In this document: piece after piece, positions 17,688 to 28,840 of the stretch
Layout: each line of letters starts with the position of its first letter
How positions within the stretch are numbered: the stretch's first letter is position 1
NCBI RefSeq assembly: GCF_001577365.1
Contig: NZ_CP014513.1
Coordinates: forward strand, 1,302,001-1,366,000
Reading direction: 5' to 3'
Source of the DNA: Frondihabitans sp. PAMC 28766
GTDB lineage: Bacteria; Actinomycetota; Actinomycetes; Actinomycetales; Microbacteriaceae
DNA: 64,000 bases
Notes under the pieces: generated by a model
Told to the model about the DNA's origin: nothing
Seen by the model: only the letters and a program-made list of their open reading frames with translations
Databases searched by the model: none
Translations under genes and position numbers: made by a program

Positions 17688-18662
17688 ATGACGACACAGA
17701 CGATCCCCGACACGGCTTCGGCCGACCCCGGCAAGGGGTCGGCGGGGACCGCTGTGTCGTCGCCTCCGGCGCGCGGCTCCGGGCCCGCTTCGATCACCTC
17801 GAAGCGGCCCCGGCGCCTGAGCCTCGCGTTCCTCGGCTTCACCCCGTTCGCCGCCTACGTCGTGCTGTTCCTCGCCATCCCCGCGGTCATCGCGGTGGCG
17901 AGCGGCTTCTTCAGCGACTCCGGCTCGTTCACGTTCGCCAACCTCAAGGCGCTCGGCGACTCGACGATCCTCTCGGCCTTCCAGGGGTCGTTCATGGTCT
18001 CGGCGATCAGCGCTCTCCTCGGAGCTGTGATCGGTGCGATCGTCTGCTTCGCGCTCTTGGGCACCCGCCCAGACGGCTTCCTCCGCACGACGATCGACGC
18101 CGCGTCAAGCGTGCTCGCCCAGTTCGGTGGTGTGATGCTCGCGTTCGCCTTCATCGCGACGATCGGATTCCAGGGCCTTCTGACCCTCTGGCTGCAGAGC
18201 GCGTTCGGCTTCAACCTCAACGGGGCCAGCAACGGCGGGCTGCTCTACAGCGTGCCCGGCCTGATCATCCCCTACACCTACTTCGAGGTGCCGCTCATGG
18301 TGCTCACGTTCATGCCCGCGATGGAGGGCCTCAAGGCCACCTGGGGCGAGGCCGCGGCCACCCTCGGCGCCACGCGCCTCCGCTACTGGACGAAGATCGC
18401 GATGCCCGTGCTCGCACCTGCCTTCTGGGGCAGCGTCCTCCTCCTCTTCGCGAACGCGTTCTCGTCGTTCGCCACGGCGGCGGCGCTCCTGAGCCAGGGC
18501 GGCATCATCCCGCTGAACATCAAGCAGCAGCTCACCAGCGAGACGGTCGTCGGCGTCGCGAACACGGCCGGCGTCCTCGCCCTCGGAATGCTGATCATCA
18601 TGGTCATCGTGATGGGTGCGTACTCGCTTCTCCAGCGCCGGGCTGCGAGGTGGCAGCGATGA
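17688..18662 (+). CDS. ABC importer permease 1 (phosphonate/spermidine type)
   Basis: 324 residues, starting 4 bases after the binding-protein stop. A 45-residue basic, Ser/Pro-rich cytoplasmic N-terminus precedes about six membrane helices. The binding-protein-dependent permease loop is EGLKATWGEAAATLGATRLRYW followed by KIAMPVLAPAFWGS. Overlaps the second permease by ATGA (18659-18662). Confidence 0.87.
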   Translation: MTTQTIPDTASADPGKGSAGTAVSSPPARGSGPASITSKRPRRLSLAFLGFTPFAAYVVLFLAIPAVIAVASGFFSDSGSFTFANLKALGDSTILSAFQGSFMVSAISALLGAVIGAIVCFALLGTRPDGFLRTTIDAASSVLAQFGGVMLAFAFIATIGFQGLLTLWLQSAFGFNLNGASNGGLLYSVPGLIIPYTYFEVPLMVLTFMPAMEGLKATWGEAAATLGATRLRYWTKIAMPVLAPAFWGSVLLLFANAFSSFATAAALLSQGGIIPLNIKQQLTSETVVGVANTAGVLALGMLIIMVIVMGAYSLLQRRAARWQR

Positions 18663-19633
18663 GCGCGATTCCGCTCACGTCGGTCTCGGTCGAGCCGACC
18701 AACGAGGCAGGCACGGTCAAGCCGATGAAGCGAGGCCGCCAGCCCCGCTTCGGTGCCGAGCCCTCCACGACCGCGCGCCTCGTGATCCTGATCGTCGTCG
18801 GCCTCGTCTTCCTGGTGCCGCTCGCCTCGATGTTCGAGTTCACCCTCAAGGTCACCGGCAAGTCCACCTTGAACTTCGACCACTACGCGTCGATCTTCCA
18901 TCCGAACGTGGCCGCGGGCGTCGACTACTCGCCGCTCTTCCAGGGCATCGGCAACTCGCTCACGATCACGGTGATCACCGTCGCGATCGTGCTGCTGCTC
19001 CTCTTGCCCACCATGCTGCTGGTCGAGCTGCGCTACCCGCGGTTCCGTCGCATCCTGGAGTTCGTCTGCATCCTGCCGATCACGATCCCCTCGATCGTGC
19101 TCGTCGTCGGGTTCGTGCCCGTCTACCAGAAGGTCGCCGCCGTCTTCGGCAGCGCCCCGTGGACCCTCGCCTTCGCCGTGGGCATCATCGTGCTGCCCTA
19201 CGCGTTCCGCCCGATCGCGACGAACATCTCGGCGTTCGATCTGGTGACGCTCACCGAGGCGGGCCGGTCGCTCGGCGGCAACTGGGTCGTCGTGATCTGG
19301 CGCATCGTGCTGCCGAACATGCGCCGCGGCATCGTCAGCTCGGTCTTCCTCACGGTCGCGGTCGTGCTCGGCGAATACACGATCGCCTCCTTCCTCAGCC
19401 AGAACACGTTCCAGACCGCTCTACTGCTCATCAGCCAGACCGACCCCTACGTGTCGACGATCTTCGCGCTCGCCGCCCTCGTCTTCGCCTTCATCCTGCT
19501 CGTGCTCATCGGGCGCCTCGGCAACCGCCGCCCCGGTGCCGGCCTCGCCCGCCGCGAGGCTCGATCCGCCGCCGCCGCACTCGCCTCGTCCGGTCTCTCG
19601 TCCGCCAGCGGCCCCGTTAGGAACAACCCATGA
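18659..19633 (+). CDS. ABC importer permease 2 (phosphonate/spermidine type)
   Basis: 324 residues starting at the ATG that overlaps the previous stop. Six membrane segments follow a basic N-terminus (KRGRQPRFG). The EAA-type loop reads TLTEAGRSLGGNWVVVIWRIVLPNM. The C-terminal ~35 residues are Arg/Ala/Ser-rich and cytoplasmic. The ATPase gene begins within its last codons (ATG 19630, overlapping by 4 bases). Confidence 0.87.
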   Translation: MSAIPLTSVSVEPTNEAGTVKPMKRGRQPRFGAEPSTTARLVILIVVGLVFLVPLASMFEFTLKVTGKSTLNFDHYASIFHPNVAAGVDYSPLFQGIGNSLTITVITVAIVLLLLLPTMLLVELRYPRFRRILEFVCILPITIPSIVLVVGFVPVYQKVAAVFGSAPWTLAFAVGIIVLPYAFRPIATNISAFDLVTLTEAGRSLGGNWVVVIWRIVLPNMRRGIVSSVFLTVAVVLGEYTIASFLSQNTFQTALLLISQTDPYVSTIFALAALVFAFILLVLIGRLGNRRPGAGLARREARSAAAALASSGLSSASGPVRNNP

Positions 19634-20723
19634 CCTCCACCAGCCCCGCCCCCACCCTCGAGCGCCTCGGCGAGGGGGCCACCGTCGAGCTGATCGACGT
19701 GGTCAAAGAGTATTCAGGATCCCGGGCCCTCAACGAGCTCAGCCTCACCATCGCCCCCGGCGAGTTCGTCGCCCTGCTGGGCCCCTCCGGCTGCGGCAAG
19801 ACGACGGCGCTGCGTTCGCTCGCCGGGCTCGAGCAGATCAACGGCGGCTCGATCAGGATCGACGGCGTTGACGTCGCGTCGACGCCGGTCAACAGGCGCG
19901 ACATCGGCATGGTCTTCCAGCAGTACTCGCTCTTCCCGCACATGACAGTGCAGCAGAACGTCGAGTTCGGCCTTCAGATGCGCAAGGTCGACGGGCCGAC
20001 GCGCAAGCGCCGTGCGCTCGAGGCGCTCGAGATGGTCAGCCTCGATCACCTGGCGCAGCGCTACGCGCACCAGCTCTCGGGCGGCCAGCAGCAGCGCGTC
20101 GCCCTCGCCCGCGCTCTCGTCACCCGGCCCCGCGTCCTCCTGCTCGACGAGCCGCTCTCGGCGCTCGACGCGAAGGTGCGCGTGCAATTACGCGAGGAGA
20201 TCCGCCGCATCCAGACCGAGCTCGGCATCACGACCCTCTTCGTCACGCACGACCAGGAGGAGGCCCTCGCGGTCGCCGACCGGGTCGCCGTCATGCGCGC
20301 CGGCGAGATCGAGCAGATCGGCAGCCCGGAGGAGCTCTACCTCACTCCCGCCTCGTCGTTCGTCGCCGACTTCGTCGGGGTCAGCAACAGGATGCGGGGG
20401 TCAAGCAGGCCGGCACCGTCACGGTGCGGGGCACCCGGCTTCCGGCCATCGACCCGACGGCTGCCGACGGCGAGGTGCTCGCCTATGTCCGCCCCGAGGA
20501 CATCGTGTTCGTCGACGAGCCGTCCGCCGGCCCCGATGCCATCCGCGGCACGGTCGCCTCGACGAGCTTCCTCGGCTCGCTGCGCCGCACCACGGTGCGC
20601 CTCGACGACGACACGATCGTCTCGGTGCAGCACGGCGTCGAGCTGCAGTTCCTCTTCGGCGACTCCGTGACGCTGCGCCTCACCGGTCGCCCGGTCGCGG
20701 TCGCTCCTGCTCCCGCCGCCTGA
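19630..20723 (+). pseudogene. ABC importer ATPase, frameshifted before the C-terminal TOBE domain
   Basis: The first ~258 codons are a complete PotA/phosphonate-type ATPase: Walker A GPSGCGKTT, VFQQYSLFPHMT, signature LSGGQQQR, Walker B LLLDEPLSALD, and VTHDQEEALAVADR. After FVGVSNRMRG the frame turns to Ser/Arg-rich nonsense (stop at 20670), while the -1 frame continues with VKQAGTVTVRGTRLPAI and PEDIVFVDEP, a normal TOBE-like C-terminus ending at 20723. Adding one G to the G5 run at 20396-20400 restores a full-length protein of about 364 residues. Either an assembly error, a recent mutation or slippage; as read, ATP hydrolysis could survive but the regulatory domain is lost. Confidence 0.85.
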
Positions 20724-20793
20724 CGGGCGGCCTGCAATAGGCTGGTTGCGACGTCGAAGCGGCCGGTTGCCGCCTCGCGCAGCCCGCACTCGG

Positions 20794-20835
20794 CCAGACA
20801 ATGTATCTTGATATCGAGATACATTGCTGTCTGGA
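20794..20835. promoter_or_regulatory. 42-bp palindrome in the icd promoter region
   Basis: Outer arms CCAGACA (20794-20800) and TGTCTGG (20829-20835) flank an almost perfect core AATGTATCTTGATATCGAGATACATT (split here as AATGTATCTTGAT and ATCGAGATACATT, 20800-20825). The core half-site TATCTTGATATC/GATATCGAGATA resembles operators of dimeric HTH repressors of MarR or TetR size. It ends 22 bases before the icd start, so a bound protein or a hairpin in the leader would block expression. The cognate regulator is not identifiable. Confidence 0.75.
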
Positions 20836-20842
20836 GACCTAA

Positions 20843-23068
<2,226 letters not shown>

Positions 23069-23073
23069 CAGTC

Positions 23074-23129
23074 CGAGACCTCAGAATCGGCGGCTTTCGA
23101 CCTCGCGAAGCCGCCGATTCTGAGGTCTC
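23074..23129. terminator. Bidirectional hairpin between icd and the ROK kinase
   Basis: Arms GAGACCTCAGAATCGGCGGCTT and its exact reverse complement (22 bp each) are separated by ~12 bases. It lies between two convergent genes, 6 bases after the icd stop and about 16 before the kinase stop. No U-tract follows on either strand, so if it is a terminator it is of the actinobacterial U-less type. The arms differ from the CCCTTACC hairpins elsewhere in the window. Confidence 0.75.
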
Positions 23130-23145
23130 GCGGGTTTCGCCAGGC

Positions 23146-24051
23146 TCAGGCGCGCAGCACGCTCTCGGGGCGGCCCAGCATGGCCGCCCCGACAGCGGCG
23201 ACCGAAAGGCCCTCGGGCAGCAGGCGGATGCGCTCGGGCAGGTCGAGCGACGCCAAGAACTCCGACTGGGCGGCCCAGTCGTCGAGCACGTCGCGCACGC
23301 ACTCGAGCAGCGGCGGCCCGACGTGGCTGAGCCCGCCGCCGATCACGACCGATTCGACGTCGACGGTGAGCACCAGGATCCTGACGGCCGCGGCCACGCC
23401 CGTGGCCAGAGCCGTGCGGATGCGGCGCGCCTCGGGGTCGCCGGCGTCGGCCGCCGCGAACAGCGCCTGGGCGGGGTGCTCGGCCCCCGTGGGCCACTGG
23501 CGCGCGATCGCCGACCCCGAGGCGATCGTCTCGAGGCAGCCGCGCTGCCCGCACGGGCAGACGAAGCCGGACGGGTCGATCGGGATGTGGCCGATCTCGC
23601 CTGAGACACCGCGGGCACCCCGCCAGAGTCGGCCGTCGAGTACGATTCCGGCGGCGAGGCCGGTTCCGAGGTTGAGGTAGGCGACTGGGCCGTCGAGCCC
23701 CATGAGGTGGTAGGCGCCGAGGGCAGCGGCGTTGACGTCGTTCTCGACCGAGACGGGAACACCGGTCAGGGCCGAGAGGTCGTGCCCGAAGTCGACGTCG
23801 TCGAAGCCGAGGTTCACCGCGTGCCGCACGCGACCGGTGGACGGGTCGACGAGCCCCGGGATCCCTACGCCGATCGACTCGAAGTCGTGGCCGGTCGCAT
23901 CGCGCAGCCGTGCCAGGGCCTCCGCAGCGTTCGTGAGCACGGCGAGGTCGCCGAAGCCGGACGCGAGGCGCAGGCTCTCGATGGGGGCGCCGTCGTCGTC
24001 AATGGCGACGGCGTCGATCTTCGTGCCCCCGATGTCGAGGCCGACTCTCAT
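23146..24051 (-). CDS. ROK-family sugar kinase (GlcNAc- or glucokinase-like)
   Basis: 301 residues from ATG 24051 ([21 protein letters not shown]; the longer upstream ORF is disfavoured because this is the family start). ATP phosphate-binding motif DIGGTK, catalytic Asp in [13 protein letters not shown], zinc motif [11 protein letters not shown] and the ROK signature GEIGHIPID are all present; it lacks a DNA-binding domain. It shares its upstream region and operator-like repeats with the divergent ROK regulator and GlcNAc operon, so N-acetylglucosamine kinase is likely; glucokinase is the alternative. Confidence 0.88.
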   Translation of the reverse strand: MRVGLDIGGTKIDAVAIDDDGAPIESLRLASGFGDLAVLTNAAEALARLRDATGHDFESIGVGIPGLVDPSTGRVRHAVNLGFDDVDFGHDLSALTGVPVSVENDVNAAALGAYHLMGLDGPVAYLNLGTGLAAGIVLDGRLWRGARGVSGEIGHIPIDPSGFVCPCGQRGCLETIASGSAIARQWPTGAEHPAQALFAAADAGDPEARRIRTALATGVAAAVRILVLTVDVESVVIGGGLSHVGPPLLECVRDVLDDWAAQSEFLASLDLPERIRLLPEGLSVAAVGAAMLGRPESVLRA

Positions 24052-24092
24052 GCGGCGGGCCTCTCTGCGCAGGCTGATGGAGCGGACATGTT

Positions 24093-24111
24093 TGTTAGTA
24101 AAGCTTACGAA
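24093..24111. promoter_or_regulatory. Putative ROK operator near the kinase gene
   Basis: TGTTAGTAAAGCTTACGAA is an imperfect inverted repeat (TTAGTAA against TTACGAA around AAGCTT) of the kind bound by ROK regulators. It overlaps a minus-strand promoter-like pair (TTGCGC, 18 bases, TTTACT) about 45 bases upstream of the kinase start. A related site is at 24216. Confidence 0.5.
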
Positions 24112-24205
24112 TCGGATTCGGCGCAACCGCCCCGTTCACTTCTTTACGTCGAAAGACGCCGGGATTGCTGATGTGTTTCGGCGGCGTTAACTCGCCGTTC
24201 GCCTC

Positions 24206-24238
24206 TTGACTTTTGTTTGTAAGGGCAATTTACTAACA
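24206..24238 (+). promoter_or_regulatory. Promoter and overlapping ROK operator for the GlcNAc regulator
   Basis: TTGACT (24206-24211) is followed after 17 bases by TTTACT (24229-24234). TTTGTAAGGGCAATTTACTAACA (24216-24238) covers the -10 region; read on the other strand it starts TGTTAGTAAAT, matching the site at 24093. Paired sites in a divergent region suggest that the regulator at 24284 controls itself and the kinase. Confidence 0.55.
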
Positions 24239-24283
24239 CCACCGGCCACCCGGCGGGCCTCGACGAGACGAAAGCGAGCAGTC

Positions 24284-25447
24284 ATGACCGACGACGTGAT
24301 GACCACGGCATCGAGCCAGAGCAGCCCCCGCCGCCGCCGTGTGTCGACGAAGGCGCTGCCGCAGCACAACCGCGTTCACAACCGCGCCGTGGTGCTGCAG
24401 GCGCTCTTTCACCAGGGTGCCATGAGTCGCGCCGATCTCGCTCGCGAATCGGGCCTGACGCGGCCGACCGTGTCGGTGCTCGTCGCCGAGCTGGAGGCCG
24501 ACGGCATCGTCTCCGAAATCGGCCAGCGCGAAGACGCCCGCGTGGGCAAGCCCGCGACTCTCGTCGAGATCAACTCGGACTCGTTCCACATGATCGTGCT
24601 CGACCTGTCGAGCGCCGACCGCTTCGTCGGCGCCGTCGTGAACCTCCGCGGCGAGGTCGTCGACCGGGCCGAGATCGAGCTCGACGGCGCCGTGCGAGAA
24701 GATGCGATCACCCGCGTGATCCGGCTCGGCGAGAGGCTGTCCGCTCTCACGACCCGTCGCATCCTGGGCATCGGGGTCGGCTCGCCCGGCATCGTCGACG
24801 ACCAGGGCGTCGTCCGTGAGGCGCTCCACCTCGAGTGGTTCGACCTGCCGCTGAAGCAGCGCCTGAAAGAGCACTTCCGCGTGCCGGTGCGCGTCGCCAA
24901 CGACGCCAACGTCGCCGCTCTCGGCGTGCACACCTTCCGCGAGATCCCGGGGCTCAGCCTCATGGTCGTCACGATCGAGCACGGCGTCGGCGTCGGCCTC
25001 ATCATCGGCGGCGCGCTCGTCGAGGGCGAGCAGTTCTCGGCCGGCGAGATCGGCCACGTCACGGTCGGCGCCGACGGCGAGGGCGACCTCTGCACCTGCG
25101 GCCGCCGGGGCTGCCTCGAGACCGTGATCGGTGCGCGCTACCTCAGCGACCGCATCGAAGGTCTCGACGACGACGCTCGCGACGAGGTGCTCCGCGAAGC
25201 CGGGCGTGCCTTGGCAGTCGTGTCCGCGCCCGTGATCAGTGCTCTCAACCTCAACGAGGTCGTCCTCTCGGGCCCTCGCCATCTTCTCGACGGCCCGTTC
25301 AGCGACGCCGCCCTCGAGACCGTCCGGGCTCGCACCCTCTCGGCCGTCAGCAACGGGCTGTCCATGCGGACGACCTCGGGCGACGCCGACCTCGTGCTGC
25401 TCGGCGGCGCCTCGCTCGTGCTGCAGGCCGAGCTCGGCGTCTCCTGA
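24284..25447 (+). CDS. ROK-family transcriptional regulator of the GlcNAc module
   Basis: 387 residues from ATG 24284. Basic N-terminus (SPRRRRVSTKALPQHNRVHNR) and winged HTH (GAMSRADLARESGLTRPTVSVLVAELEADGIV), then a ROK domain with AGEIGHVTVGADG and zinc motif CTCGRRGCLET. ILGIGVGSPGIVD and the Asn-Asp pair in VANDANVAALG show an intact sugar-binding site. It lies 94 bases upstream of the ABC importer and GH20/NagB genes and is NagC/NagR-like in setting. The inducer is probably GlcNAc or its 6-phosphate (inference). Confidence 0.88.
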   Translation: MTDDVMTTASSQSSPRRRRVSTKALPQHNRVHNRAVVLQALFHQGAMSRADLARESGLTRPTVSVLVAELEADGIVSEIGQREDARVGKPATLVEINSDSFHMIVLDLSSADRFVGAVVNLRGEVVDRAEIELDGAVREDAITRVIRLGERLSALTTRRILGIGVGSPGIVDDQGVVREALHLEWFDLPLKQRLKEHFRVPVRVANDANVAALGVHTFREIPGLSLMVVTIEHGVGVGLIIGGALVEGEQFSAGEIGHVTVGADGEGDLCTCGRRGCLETVIGARYLSDRIEGLDDDARDEVLREAGRALAVVSAPVISALNLNEVVLSGPRHLLDGPFSDAALETVRARTLSAVSNGLSMRTTSGDADLVLLGGASLVLQAELGVS

Positions 25448-25541
25448 CCCGTTCCACCTCCAGATCCTGACCCATCGTTCCTGACCCACCGACCCACCAC
25501 CCCGACACATCGCCTCACCACCACACACAGGGAGAAACACA

Positions 25542-26888
25542 GTGCGATACAAAGCAGTGGCATCGAAGAAGCGAGCCGCAGCCGTCGCCGGCCTCGGCCT
25601 CGCGGCAGTCCTCGCCCTCAGCGCCTGCTCGAGCGGCGGCAACGCAGCCGCCGGCTCGGGCTCGGCGCAGAAGGTCCCCACCACCTCCGGCAAGGGCAAG
25701 ACCCTCACCGTCTGGGTGATGACGGGCGACTACACGCCGAAGACCATCGCCGCCATCAACAAGGAGTTCACCGCCAAGACCGGCGCCAAGGTGAACGTCC
25801 AGACCCAGCAGTGGACGAACATCACCACGAAGATCTCGACGGCCCTCGCCACGAGCACCCCGCCCGACGTGCTGGACCTCGGCAACACCCAGGTCGCCAG
25901 CTACGCCGCCAACGGCGCCCTCAAAGATCTGACCTCGTACAAGAAAGACCTCGAGCAGGGGCAGACCTGGCTGGGCGGCCTCGAGCAGCCCGCGACGATC
26001 TCGAACAAGCTCTACGCGGTGCCCGGGTTCGCCGGCGCCCGCGCGGTCATCTACAACAAGCCGATGTGGGCGAAGGCCGGCATCACCACCGCCCCGACCA
26101 CCTACTCCGAGCTGACGGCCGACCTCGACAAGGTCAAGGCGCAGAACACCGCCTCCGACTTCTCGCCCTTCTACCTGCCCGGGCAGTACTGGTACGCCGG
26201 CATGCAGTTCGTCTGGGACGCGGGCGGAGACATCGCCACGCCGAGCGGCAAGAAGTGGACGGCCGGGTTCACGTCCGCCAAGGCGCAGAAGGGTCTGAGT
26301 GACTTCAAGACCTTCCAGAACACCTACTCGACCAAGGCCTCGCAGACCCTCGACACCGACACGCCGGCACAGGAGACCCTCTTCGCCGACGGCAAGACCA
26401 GCGCGATCCTCGACAACAACTGGGCGCTCGGCCTGATCCAGAAGGCCAACCCCAAGCTGACGAACGCCGACCTCGGCAGCTTCCCCTTCCCCGGCAAGTC
26501 CGGCTCGACTCAGCCGGCCATGCTCGGCGGCTCCGACTGGGGCATCGCCCAGAAGTCGAAGAACTCCGACCTCGCGCTCGAGTGGACGAAGCTCGCCACG
26601 AGCCCGTCGATCCAGTCGAAGTGGGTCTACGGCAACGACGGCTGGATCCCGAACTCGACCGAGGGCATCAAGGCCGCCGACGCGACGGTCGACCCCTTCC
26701 AGAAGGGCTTCTTCGACGCCGCTCTGAACTCGAAGGCCACACCGGCCTCCGGCAACTGGGCAGCTCTCGAGGGCAACAGCGACATCAACCAGCTGTTCGA
26801 AGCAGTGGCGTCAGGATCGAAGACGCCTGAGGCTGCGGCCCAGACCTTCGACTCGGCCGCGAACACGCAGCTCAACACCACCAACTAG
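25542..26888 (+). CDS. ABC importer substrate-binding lipoprotein (amino-sugar oligosaccharide)
   Basis: 448 residues from GTG 25542 (RBS AGGGAGAA). Lipoprotein signal with lipobox LSACS near residue 29, then a Gly/Ala/Ser linker. The mature part is a family 1 extracellular binding protein (LTVWVMTGDYTPKTIAAINKEF; PPDVLDLGNTQVASYAANGAL; MLGGSDWGIAQKSKNSDLALEW). Genomic context with GH20 and NagB suggests chitobiose or GlcNAc-containing oligosaccharides, similar to DasA/NgcE systems, but the sequence alone does not set the ligand. The 94-base gap before it is C/A-rich with no clear promoter. Confidence 0.88.
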   Translation: MRYKAVASKKRAAAVAGLGLAAVLALSACSSGGNAAAGSGSAQKVPTTSGKGKTLTVWVMTGDYTPKTIAAINKEFTAKTGAKVNVQTQQWTNITTKISTALATSTPPDVLDLGNTQVASYAANGALKDLTSYKKDLEQGQTWLGGLEQPATISNKLYAVPGFAGARAVIYNKPMWAKAGITTAPTTYSELTADLDKVKAQNTASDFSPFYLPGQYWYAGMQFVWDAGGDIATPSGKKWTAGFTSAKAQKGLSDFKTFQNTYSTKASQTLDTDTPAQETLFADGKTSAILDNNWALGLIQKANPKLTNADLGSFPFPGKSGSTQPAMLGGSDWGIAQKSKNSDLALEWTKLATSPSIQSKWVYGNDGWIPNSTEGIKAADATVDPFQKGFFDAALNSKATPASGNWAALEGNSDINQLFEAVASGSKTPEAAAQTFDSAANTQLNTTN

Positions 26889-26943
26889 CACCGACTGACA
26901 CCGCTTCACCACGCACCACCGATCGGAAAGGGAGAGATCAGCC

Positions 26944-27879
26944 ATGGCCATCTCGATTGCGAGACCGTCAGCGCCGACTCGCGCCAAGAAACGTCGCAGT
27001 TGGGCGCCGCTCTGGCTGCTCTCTCCCGCCGGCATCGTGATCCTCGCGGTCACGGTCGCCCCGATCGTCTACCTCGTCTTCACGTCGTTCACCGACTACA
27101 ACCAGCGCTCGCTGTTCACCGGGGCGTACGACGCGGTCGGGCTGTCGCAGTACACGGCGCTCCTCTCCGACCCCGCCTTCTGGTGGTCGCTCGTCCGCAC
27201 CGTGCTCTTCACGGCGGCGATGGTGCTCGGCAGCATCCTCGTCGGCACGGGCATCTCGCACCTGCTGACGAGGCTCGGCACCGCGATGCGCTACGCCGTC
27301 ACGATCGTGCTGATCTTCGCCTGGGCGATGCCGAACGTCGCGTCGTCGATCGTCTGGAAGTGGCTCTTCCAGCCCGGCTACGGCATCGTCAACTGGCTGC
27401 TCACCCAGACCCACCTCTTCGGCGACATGACCAACACGGCGTGGAGCAACTCGGCGGGCCTGTCGTACCTCGAGATCTGGCTGCTGATTGTGTGGCAGGC
27501 CGTGCCCTTCATCGCCCTCACCCTCTACGCGGCCGAGACGCAGATCCCGGTCGAACTGAAGGAGGCCGCTCGCCTCGACGGCGCCTCCGAGTGGGGCGTC
27601 TACCGCATCATCACGCTGACGTTCTTGAAGCCCACGCTGCTGCTCGTCACCATCCTGTCGGTGATCTGGGACTTCAACGTGTTCAACCAGATCTGGCTCG
27701 TCTCGCAGGGCGGACCCGACAGTGCCACCTCGACCCTCGGCGTCTATTCGTTCGTGACGGCCTTCGTCGGGTTCCAGATCGGCAAGGGCGCGGCGATCTC
27801 GGTGATCACGACGATCCTGCTGCTCATCATGACCTCGTTCTACATCCGCAACCTGCTTCGATCGGGAGAAGACCTGTGA
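26944..27879 (+). CDS. ABC importer permease, MalF-like
   Basis: 311 residues from ATG 26944, with RBS AAGGGAGA. Six membrane segments starting WLLSPAGIVILAVTVAPIVYLVF; EAA loop ELKEAARLDGASEWGVYRIITL. It resembles DasB/NgcF-type permeases in setting. Overlaps the next permease by GTGA (27876-27879). As in the other sugar operons here, no ATPase gene accompanies it. Confidence 0.9.
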   Translation: MAISIARPSAPTRAKKRRSWAPLWLLSPAGIVILAVTVAPIVYLVFTSFTDYNQRSLFTGAYDAVGLSQYTALLSDPAFWWSLVRTVLFTAAMVLGSILVGTGISHLLTRLGTAMRYAVTIVLIFAWAMPNVASSIVWKWLFQPGYGIVNWLLTQTHLFGDMTNTAWSNSAGLSYLEIWLLIVWQAVPFIALTLYAAETQIPVELKEAARLDGASEWGVYRIITLTFLKPTLLLVTILSVIWDFNVFNQIWLVSQGGPDSATSTLGVYSFVTAFVGFQIGKGAAISVITTILLLIMTSFYIRNLLRSGEDL

Positions 27880-28832
27880 CGACCACAGCACCCACCGGAA
27901 CCGGAACCACCCAGCCCGAGTCGAAGGCCGAGGCGAACGCCGTGGCCGACGCTGCCGCAACCGAGCGCGCGACCGACGGGCCTCGTTCGACGACCAAGCC
28001 GCGCCGCCGCCGCAAGCGCCGCTGGGGCAGCAACACGATCGCCGTCGTCTTCTGCGCGATCTGGATCTTCCCCGTCTACTGGATGGTCAACACCGCGTTC
28101 AAGCCGACGTACGAGGTGATGACGACGACGCCGCTGTTCGCACCCGAGCACCCGACGATCGCCAACTTCGTCGACGCCATCACGCAGTCGGACTTCCTCA
28201 TCGACCTGCGCAACAGTGCGGTCGTGGTCGTGGCCGCGGTGATCCTGTCGATCCTGCTCGGGCTCTTCGCTTCGGCAGCTCTCTCGCGCTTCCAGTTCGC
28301 CGGGCGCCGCACGATCATGGTGTTCATCCTCGTCGTGCAGATGCTGCCGTCGACGGCGCTGCTCATCCCGCTCTTCCTGCTCTTCAACCAGGCGGGCCTC
28401 CTCGGCACGTACTCCGGCCTGATCCTGGCGTACGTCGGCAGCGTGCTGCCGTTCTCGATCTGGGTGATGCGCGGGTTCTTCCTGGCGATCCCGATGGAGG
28501 TCGAAGAGGCCGCCCGCACGGACGGCGCGAACACCTGGCAGGTCCTGACGAAGGTGCTCTTCCCGCTCGTCATGCCCGGTGTCATCGCGACCGGCGTGTT
28601 CGCCTTCATCGCCGCCTGGAACGACTACCTCGTCGCCTACGTCTTCATGAAAGACCAGTCGCACTACACGTTGCCGCTGTGGCTGGCGTCGTTCTCGACC
28701 CCGACGACGGGCACCGATTACGGTGGACAGATGGCCGCGTCGGTGCTCTTCTCGCTGCCCGTCGTCGTCTTCTTCATGATCATCCAGCGCAATCTGGTGT
28801 CGGGCATGTCCGCCGGCGCCGTGAAGGGCTAA
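27876..28832 (+). CDS. ABC importer permease, MalG-like
   Basis: 318 residues from the GTG overlapping the previous stop; GGGAGAA lies 8-14 bases upstream. A 50-residue polar N-terminus ending in a strongly basic stretch (KPRRRRKRRWGS) is followed by six membrane helices; EAA loop EVEEAARTDGANTWQVLTKV; C-terminus SAGAVKG. The GH20 gene follows after 8 bases, showing one operon. Confidence 0.9.
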   Translation: MTTTAPTGTGTTQPESKAEANAVADAAATERATDGPRSTTKPRRRRKRRWGSNTIAVVFCAIWIFPVYWMVNTAFKPTYEVMTTTPLFAPEHPTIANFVDAITQSDFLIDLRNSAVVVVAAVILSILLGLFASAALSRFQFAGRRTIMVFILVVQMLPSTALLIPLFLLFNQAGLLGTYSGLILAYVGSVLPFSIWVMRGFFLAIPMEVEEAARTDGANTWQVLTKVLFPLVMPGVIATGVFAFIAAWNDYLVAYVFMKDQSHYTLPLWLASFSTPTTGTDYGGQMAASVLFSLPVVVFFMIIQRNLVSGMSAGAVKG

Positions 28833-28840
28833 ACCACGCA

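Noticed and set aside
24127..24190. Small ORF in the divergent ROK region
   Set aside because: No RBS or conserved features; the region is better explained by two promoters and operators.
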